This document shows positions 28,492 to 34,607 of a DNA stretch of 34,607 nt, one piece after another; the first letter of the stretch is position 1, and each line of letters starts with the position of its first letter. The stretch lies in contig NZ_PVWO01000011.1 in the NCBI RefSeq assembly GCF_003003845.1, forward strand, positions 1 to 34,607. Direction: 5' to 3'. The notes beneath the pieces were generated by a model. The model saw nothing but the letters and a program-made list of their open reading frames with translations. It made no database searches and was not told the origin of the DNA. The translations under genes were made by a program, and so were the position numbers. This stretch comes from Chamaesiphon polymorphus CCALA 037. GTDB lineage: Bacteria > Cyanobacteriota > Cyanobacteriia > Cyanobacteriales > Chamaesiphonaceae.

Positions 28492-28579
28492 CTAGTTTGA
28501 TGAGCTGTGTAGCAAGTGTTTTGGCGGATTTAATCTCTAGAAGCTCTAGATATAATAAAAAATTATACATGCAGAATTT

Positions 28580-30892
28580 ATGGAATCTCAAGAATCAATT
28601 GACTTAAACTTGAGTCATTATTTATTCGCAGTAAAACGGCACTGGATTCCTGCTGTTAGTATTTTTGCTGCGACAGTTGCGCTGAGTATTGCGGCAACCT
28701 CTTTGTTAAAACCATCCTATCAAGCAGAAGGAAGGTTGTTATTTAAGAATTCTACATTTAGGGTAATTGGGCCGAATCTAATTCCTAACAGTATGGAAGG
28801 AAGTGAGTCCGGCGATCTCAAGTCATTGGTATCGACTCAAAATCCCATCACCACTCAGATGGAAGTAATTGCCTCGCGACCATTATTACAAAAAACAGCC
28901 GATCGCCTCAAACTTAAAAACGATCGCGGCAAATTAATCGCAGCAAGCGATCTCCATTCTGGATTGACAACCAAAATTGTCGGCGGAGCGGATATATTAC
29001 AAGTTAGCTTTAAAGGTCGCAATCCTAAAGATGCCGCCAATATAGTTAATACATTGATGAATGTTTATTTAGAAAATGATATTCAGGCCAGCCAATTGGA
29101 GGCGGAGACTGCTCGACAATTTATAGAGCAGCAGATGCCAAAAACTTTAGCTGCTGTAAATGCCGCAGAAAGCGCGGTACGGAGCTTTAAACAGCAAAAT
29201 AATATTGTCGATCTCTCAGAAGAAGCTAAATCTGCTGTGAGCGTGATTGGCAACTTAGACAATAACATTAATGCCGTTCGATCGGAACTAGAACAGGCCA
29301 ACGCTCAAAGTCAAGAATTATACAAAAAAGTTAATTTAAATTCTCAAGACGCTTTAGCAGTTAGCGCAATTAGCCAGTCGCCCGCAATTCAGGGCATTCT
29401 CACTCAGCTTCAAGATGTAGATAGACAGTTGGCAACTGAAAGTAGTCGCTTTTCTGATGACAATCCAATTATTGTCAGTCTCAAAGAAAAGCAATCAAAA
29501 CTGAAAACACTATTATCACAACAAATTCGCAATACGATCGGGAGTCAAGCACAAATTCCCCAAGGATTGCTAAAAATTGGCGACCTCAAACAGAATCTGA
29601 TTACCGAGTTACTGCGATCGCAAGTACAACAAACTGGCTTAGTTAACAAACTAAATTCCCTCCAGAGTTCTCGTGCTGCTTACGAAAAAAGAGTTAGCGT
29701 CATCCCTAAGTTGGTACAGACTCAACGTCAATTAGAACGCAAACTAGAAGTCTCTCAATCTACTTATCAATCTTTATTAAAAAAGCTGCAAGAACTCCAA
29801 GTAGCTAGAAACAAGAGTACGTCGAATGCTCGGATTATTTCGAGTGCTGCCGTTCCGGAGAAACCAGATCCAGGGCCAAAACTAATCATAGGAATTTTGG
29901 GTGGTTTGGTGGGTGCTTTATTTGGTACTAGTGCAATTGCTTATCTAGAACTCAGAGATGGATCCCTCAAAACTGTCAAAGAGATCGATAAGGTGTTTGG
30001 ATATACTTTGCTAGGAATGATTCCAGCAACTCAGCGGAAAAAGAATCGCGCTCGTGCGACTACCCCAGAACAAACAACTCTAGAAATTGCAGTTAGAGAT
30101 ACACCTCAATCGATAACTAGCGAAATGTCCCGCACGATTCAATCCAATCTACGATTTTTAGGTGCGGATAAACCGTTAAAAACAATTGCAATTACTAGTA
30201 GTGTTGCGAATGAAGGTAAATCTAAAGTAGCAGCTAATTTAGCCGCAGCGATTGCCGGAATGGGACAAAAAGTGTTGTTAATCGATGCCGATATGCGCGT
30301 TCCTTATCAGCACCGTTTCTGGAAGTTACCACTCAAAAAAGGTTTGAGCGAACTCATAGAGCGGAAATCTAAATTTCAACAAATCTCCTGGACGGTGATG
30401 GAAAATTTAGATGTATTGACTGCTGGAGGTAAACCATCAAATCCGCTATCCGTTCTTGAATCCAAACACATGAAATCGCTCATTCAAGAAGTTTCAAAAT
30501 TCTACGATTTTGTAATTATCGATGTCCCACCAATTTTAGTCGCTAGCGACGCACTAACTATCGGTCAGATTACTGATGGCGTGTTATTAGTGTCTAGACC
30601 TGGGGTAATTAATGCCAAGGATGCTAAAGCCGTCCAGGAAAAATTCAAAATGTCGCAATGTAATGTGCTGGGCTTAATTGTCAACGGTGTCATTCAAAAA
30701 TATGAAACTGAAGATTATTTTTCCGCCAGCCAAGAATACTTTAGCGTTGAAGAAGAAACTGAAGTACCTTGGACTGATTACATGACTAAACTTGGCGAAA
30801 CTATCGCCGATCGATCTCAATCAGATACAAAGTTTATCGAGACAGATGGTGCGACGACAATGCTAGGCAAGTTGACAAAATTTAATAACTAA
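28580..30892 (+). CDS. Polysaccharide co-polymerase/BY-kinase (Wzz + tyrosine-protein kinase, Wzc-like)
   Basis: Wzz N-terminal region, coiled-coil middle, then SSVANEGKSKVAANLAAAIAGMGQKVLLIDADMR, FVIIDVPPILVASDAL, VLLVSRPG; C-terminal tyrosines (KYETEDYFSASQEYF). Confidence 0.92.
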   Translation: MESQESIDLNLSHYLFAVKRHWIPAVSIFAATVALSIAATSLLKPSYQAEGRLLFKNSTFRVIGPNLIPNSMEGSESGDLKSLVSTQNPITTQMEVIASRPLLQKTADRLKLKNDRGKLIAASDLHSGLTTKIVGGADILQVSFKGRNPKDAANIVNTLMNVYLENDIQASQLEAETARQFIEQQMPKTLAAVNAAESAVRSFKQQNNIVDLSEEAKSAVSVIGNLDNNINAVRSELEQANAQSQELYKKVNLNSQDALAVSAISQSPAIQGILTQLQDVDRQLATESSRFSDDNPIIVSLKEKQSKLKTLLSQQIRNTIGSQAQIPQGLLKIGDLKQNLITELLRSQVQQTGLVNKLNSLQSSRAAYEKRVSVIPKLVQTQRQLERKLEVSQSTYQSLLKKLQELQVARNKSTSNARIISSAAVPEKPDPGPKLIIGILGGLVGALFGTSAIAYLELRDGSLKTVKEIDKVFGYTLLGMIPATQRKKNRARATTPEQTTLEIAVRDTPQSITSEMSRTIQSNLRFLGADKPLKTIAITSSVANEGKSKVAANLAAAIAGMGQKVLLIDADMRVPYQHRFWKLPLKKGLSELIERKSKFQQISWTVMENLDVLTAGGKPSNPLSVLESKHMKSLIQEVSKFYDFVIIDVPPILVASDALTIGQITDGVLLVSRPGVINAKDAKAVQEKFKMSQCNVLGLIVNGVIQKYETEDYFSASQEYFSVEEETEVPWTDYMTKLGETIADRSQSDTKFIETDGATTMLGKLTKFNN

Positions 30893-31064
30893 AAATATGG
30901 CATCTGTCTATAAATGTGGAGAATGTTATTTAGATCGATAATATATTGTCAGCGATCGCGGTCACAATTTATCGCTCTCGGTTGAGGAGATATTTTATAC
31001 ACGATATTTTGCTGTAATTAACTTCACATGCTCCGCTATTTGTCTGAAATTAAGTTAAGATAAT

Positions 31065-31095
31065 TAGCCGATCGTCAGGAAAAATCGATCGGCTA
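31065..31095. other. Hairpin, perfect 10-bp stem TAGCCGATCG-(11 nt)-CGATCGGCTA, T6 tract 15 nt downstream; possible terminator of the wzc-like gene
   Basis: Read directly; stem contains GATCG words abundant in this genome, so chance is not excluded. Confidence 0.4.
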
Positions 31096-31206
31096 TAATA
31101 CTAAAACAGTTTTTTAATCTAAAAATCTACCTAAATATCAACCTTATCAAAAATCGATATCTACGATCGTTATTTAATATTATCCAAATAAAATAGGTGG
31201 AAAATT

Positions 31207-31248
31207 ATGAGCGTTAAGCTAGGATCGATCGGCAGCTTAACGCTCTAA
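31207..31248 (+). other. Possible leader micro-ORF (MSVKLGSIGSLTL) nearly coincident with a perfect 12-bp hairpin (31209-31220 / 31234-31245)
   Basis: ATG at 31207, TAA at 31246-31248; AGGTGG at 31195-31200, 6 nt upstream of the ATG; arms GAGCGTTAAGCT and AGCTTAACGCTC exactly complementary. Confidence 0.4.
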
Positions 31249-31294
31249 ACTTTTGTGGATGCGAAAATTAATATGTATATTAGGTATTTAATAA

Positions 31295-33106
31295 ATGAGT
31301 TTAAGACAAGATCGGCTGAATACTAAAGCCCTGACCATACCAGAAATAGCCATATTTCCCCTATTGGCATCGATTGTTTGGGTCGCAAATTTTTGGCACT
31401 CTGCTAGTTTCGGACTGTATGAAGATGATTGGAATAGAATTCCTAATATTATCGGACTGAGTTGGTCGGAAATATTCAATAAAGTTGTTTTTGAAACCAG
31501 CGGTCAAGGTCGTCCGTTTCACGATGGTTTTATTTTCCTGTTTTCTTTTTTGGGCATTAAACTTGGGGGATTACAGTATGCCTATGCGATCGGTGCGGCG
31601 ATCGTTTCGGCAAATGCTTGCCTATTCTATTTGTTGCTAAATAAAATATATAATAATCGAGTTTTTGCCGTTACTGGAGCCTTAACCTTCTGTCTCTTTC
31701 CCGCCGACACTACCAGAGATTATCTTACTCATTCATTAGGCATCCAGCCCTCATTAACTTTTCTATTAATCGCGCTTCATTGCTACACTTCAGGAAGGAT
31801 AAAACTAGCTTATCCCATCGTATTTTTATCTTTAATAGCCTACGAGCCTGTCTTTACAGTGTTCTTTGCCGCTCCGTTATTTAATAAAAAATGGGATTCA
31901 AAATTACCTAAAGAGTTAGTCAGACACGCACTGATTTTAACTAGTATTATTATCCTGACGCTAATAGTACGTAAAATTGTCGGCGAAGGTCAAGTGTCGC
32001 AGTTTGGTTTGCAATCGATCGTTTTGTTAGTACTCAACCCCATAGTTGGGTCGATTACTAGCTTGGCAATGCTAGTCTACCGACCGCTAGAAACATTATT
32101 TAAATTCAACACAGAACTTTGGCCATTCTGTCTTCTAGCTTTCATCGGTTGCGCAGGTTTATTTGCCTACTTAAAAGTAGAATCACTGCACAAAGTATTT
32201 AGCTTGCACGCGCTAGTCCGCTCGAAACGGTTTTTAAAAATACCTGAAGCGTTCGAGCCATATGGCAAACCAATTATAACTGGACTAGTCGCCCTCATGC
32301 TGGCTTATCCGCTAGCCATGACTAGTTATGGATTTGCCATTAGCGGTAGAACTACGCGAGTTCATGTAGCGGCAATTATTGGCACTTCAATCTTGTCGGC
32401 TTGTATCTGTTCGGCTATTTTAGTGACAGCTAGCAAGTACGATCGCAAGCGGTTGGCAGTTTGGGGATTAGCAGGCTTCTTTGCTTTATTAGTTGGCTTT
32501 GGACTCAGAGTTCAACAAGACTACCAGTTAATGTGGCAACATCAAAGAGGGTTTTGGAGCGATGTGGTGCGTCTGTGTCCCGATCTCACCGAAGGAACGA
32601 CGATCTTTGTCGAACCTAGTGGGTTGCGCGATACCCGACAACCAATGCCGTTTCGACCATCGAGAGGTGTTTCAGATCCCAAACAAATTAAAGGACTAGA
32701 GTGGGAATTGCCGCAGGTACTAGACAATATCTATCAGTTTCCCACGAGTTGGCAATTAAAACCGAAAGCATATCGCTTACAATCAGATTGGCAAGAAAAA
32801 ATATTGTCCGATCGTAATTTATTTCGCGTTAGTGCTGCGATACCTGTCATCAGTGATGATGAAATAAATCGCGAGCTTGAAAGTACTAAGGTAATTTTTC
32901 TAGAAACCAAAAGTGGTAAATTGACTCGCCGCACTGAACCGCTGACGATCGGCGATCGACAGTTTGAATTAAAACAACAGACTCGTTCGGGATTGCAACC
33001 ATTTGACAAGAAATATCTCTATAATTATCTAATTCAAAGCCCTGACGAGCGACCAATTGATTACTTAATTGGGAACGGTACACCTATCAGTAAAAAATCC
33101 TCATGA
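31295..33106 (+). CDS. Polytopic membrane protein, putative GT-C-type glycosyltransferase
   Basis: Multiple hydrophobic helices and an N-terminal YEDDW acidic motif after TM1, as in GT-C enzymes; locus context. Confidence 0.5.
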   Translation: MSLRQDRLNTKALTIPEIAIFPLLASIVWVANFWHSASFGLYEDDWNRIPNIIGLSWSEIFNKVVFETSGQGRPFHDGFIFLFSFLGIKLGGLQYAYAIGAAIVSANACLFYLLLNKIYNNRVFAVTGALTFCLFPADTTRDYLTHSLGIQPSLTFLLIALHCYTSGRIKLAYPIVFLSLIAYEPVFTVFFAAPLFNKKWDSKLPKELVRHALILTSIIILTLIVRKIVGEGQVSQFGLQSIVLLVLNPIVGSITSLAMLVYRPLETLFKFNTELWPFCLLAFIGCAGLFAYLKVESLHKVFSLHALVRSKRFLKIPEAFEPYGKPIITGLVALMLAYPLAMTSYGFAISGRTTRVHVAAIIGTSILSACICSAILVTASKYDRKRLAVWGLAGFFALLVGFGLRVQQDYQLMWQHQRGFWSDVVRLCPDLTEGTTIFVEPSGLRDTRQPMPFRPSRGVSDPKQIKGLEWELPQVLDNIYQFPTSWQLKPKAYRLQSDWQEKILSDRNLFRVSAAIPVISDDEINRELESTKVIFLETKSGKLTRRTEPLTIGDRQFELKQQTRSGLQPFDKKYLYNYLIQSPDERPIDYLIGNGTPISKKSS

Positions 33107-34332
33107 GCGACAGTAACCAAAATATTCTATTGGCAGTTCCCACTGGCGCATTAGTAATTAGCGATCGAGAGAATGTAACATCTGCCCTCGACAATCCGCT
33201 GAAATTTTCTTTAATAATTCCGACCTTTAATGAAGGACAAAATATCAAAGAAATAGTTACTATTTTAAGTGGATTACTCGATCGCATCATTCCTGACGAA
33301 TACGAACTGATTGTCGTCGATGATGATAGTCCCGATCGCACTTGGGAACTAGCCTGCGAACTCATCCCCACTTATCCCCAACTGCAAGTCATGCGCCGCA
33401 CCACCGAGCGCGGACTCTCAACGGCAGTAATTCGCGGTTGGCAAGCCGCACGCGGCGAAGTCTTAGGCGTCATCGATGCCGACTTGCAACACCCGCCAGA
33501 AATTCTGTTACAACTCTGGGGTGAGATCGTCAAAGGTGCCGAATTATCTGTCGCCAGTCGCAACGTCGAAGGCGGTGGCGTCAGCGAATGGAGTATCGTG
33601 CGGCGATTTTTGTCGCGCGGCGCACAAATGCTGGGACTAGCCATCTTACCAGAAGTGATCGGTCGTCTTTCCGACCCGATGAGCGGATATTTTATGGTAC
33701 GTCGCAGTGCGATCGCGAATAAACCACTCAGTCCTGTCGGTTACAAAATCTTAATTGAAGTCGCCGCCAGAGGCCAAATTCGGTGGATTGCTGAAACCGG
33801 ATATGTATTTCGGGAACGGGTTGCGGGTGCGAGTAAAGTTACCTGGAAACAGTATGTAGAGTATATCCAGCATTTAGTGAGATTGCGGTTTTCACTATGG
33901 CCTGTGACGCGCTTTCTCCGCTTTGGCGTGGTGGGATTTAGCGGCGTGTTTGTCGATTTGGGCGTCTTTTATGTATTGAGAACTCTGTTAGGCATTGGCT
34001 TAACTCGCAGCACGATTTTGTCTTCAGAAGTAGCTATTCTCAATAATTTCTTGTGGAATGATGTCTGGACATTTGGCGATCTGAGTCGCGGTCAAGAAGG
34101 TAACCGCAAACGGTTCCGCAGATTTATCAAATTCAACCTGATCTGTCTGTCCGGCTTAATTATCAATACCTTAATTGTCAATGTTCTGTTTAATGTATTT
34201 AATATTAATGAATATATCGCTAAATTAATCGCGATCGCCGTAGTCACGTTTTGGAATTTTTGGTTTAACTTAAAACTCAGTTGGCGCGTTACCGATACCG
34301 AGAAAGACTACAGCTCTAAACCCAAACGGTAA
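33103..34332 (+). CDS. GT2 dolichol-phosphate mannosyltransferase-like domain fused to a GtrA-like membrane domain
   Basis: FSLIIPTFNEGQNI, LIVVDDDSPDRTWELA, GVIDADLQHPPE, SDPMSGYFMVRR; C-terminal FLRFGVVGFSGVFVDLGVFYVL and NNFLWNDVWTFGD typical of GtrA. ATGA overlap with the preceding gene. Confidence 0.92.
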   Translation: MSDSNQNILLAVPTGALVISDRENVTSALDNPLKFSLIIPTFNEGQNIKEIVTILSGLLDRIIPDEYELIVVDDDSPDRTWELACELIPTYPQLQVMRRTTERGLSTAVIRGWQAARGEVLGVIDADLQHPPEILLQLWGEIVKGAELSVASRNVEGGGVSEWSIVRRFLSRGAQMLGLAILPEVIGRLSDPMSGYFMVRRSAIANKPLSPVGYKILIEVAARGQIRWIAETGYVFRERVAGASKVTWKQYVEYIQHLVRLRFSLWPVTRFLRFGVVGFSGVFVDLGVFYVLRTLLGIGLTRSTILSSEVAILNNFLWNDVWTFGDLSRGQEGNRKRFRRFIKFNLICLSGLIINTLIVNVLFNVFNINEYIAKLIAIAVVTFWNFWFNLKLSWRVTDTEKDYSSKPKR

Positions 34333-34503
34333 ATCGGTTGGACTGCGCTGGCGATCGATTTTCACCCTCAAATGGGTTATATATTGATGCCAGCAGTGGA
34401 GTATTGCCAACTCGAACGCAAATCTAATCCAACCGCATCTGGCTAAAATCGATCCATGGGGTGAATGCAGTACCTGAGTTAACTCACTTAAGTTCGACTT
34501 AAG

Positions 34504-34537
34504 CCGATCGAGGATTGAGAGCCTCAACCTCGATCGG
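34504..34537. terminator. Strong hairpin downstream of the last gene of the locus; possible terminator or processing element
   Basis: CCGATCGAGG-(A)-TTGAG-AGC-CTCAA-CCTCGATCGG: 15 bp with one bulged A and a 3-nt loop; no obvious T-tract. Confidence 0.45.
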
Positions 34538-34607
34538 GCGAGTGTATTAAGGTTTGATGCCACTTGTCGATCGTAGTACTTAAGTTAGGTATTATCTAGA
34601 CATATCT

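Noticed and set aside
30200-30260. Wzc-like Walker A reads NEGKSK rather than GEGKST
   Set aside because: The GKS core is intact and this position varies in cyanobacterial homologs as I recall; not evidence of inactivation.
1-34607. CRISPR arrays, tRNA/rRNA genes, transposases, MbtH or phosphopantetheinyl transferase
   Set aside because: Looked for by eye and ORF reading; none recognised in this window.

Overview
The window is cyanobacterial in character: dense GATCG/GCGATCGC (HIP1-like) octamers, heptanucleotide tandem repeats and REP-like hairpins. The left edge has three minus-strand genes: threonine synthase, an alpha/beta hydrolase, and a polyprenyl-phosphate sugar transferase that starts exopolysaccharide synthesis. 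A 938-bp divergent intergenic region follows. From 5608 to 34332 every convincing gene is on the plus strand and forms one locus. It opens with a 2613-aa chimera of GT2 glycosyltransferase, NRPS adenylation/PCP, PKS KS-AT-ACP and a PLP aminotransferase. A 1377-aa C-A-PCP-TE NRPS follows. The NRPS frame overlaps an O-antigen ligase/polymerase-like gene, and then come a Wzx-like flippase, two GT4 enzymes, a CDP-paratose-2-epimerase-like SDR, two WecG/TagA/CpsF paralogs, a GH10 xylanase-like protein, a fucosyltransferase-like protein, a Wzc-like co-polymerase/tyrosine kinase, a GT-C-like membrane protein and a DPM1-GtrA fusion. The main hypothesis is that a glycosyltransferase-fused NRPS/PKS line makes an amino-acid-derived unit for attachment to an exported glycan or glycolipid. 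I read the first adenylation signature as Thr (DFWNIGMVHK), so the predicted PKS-aminotransferase product is a 3,4-diamino-5-hydroxyhexanoyl unit. The two megasynthase genes are separated exactly at the aminotransferase/condensation boundary by two repeat families, and the heptamer array supplies the stop codon. Several hairpins, palindromes and repeats lie in the intergenic regions. No tRNA, rRNA, CRISPR array or transposase was recognised.
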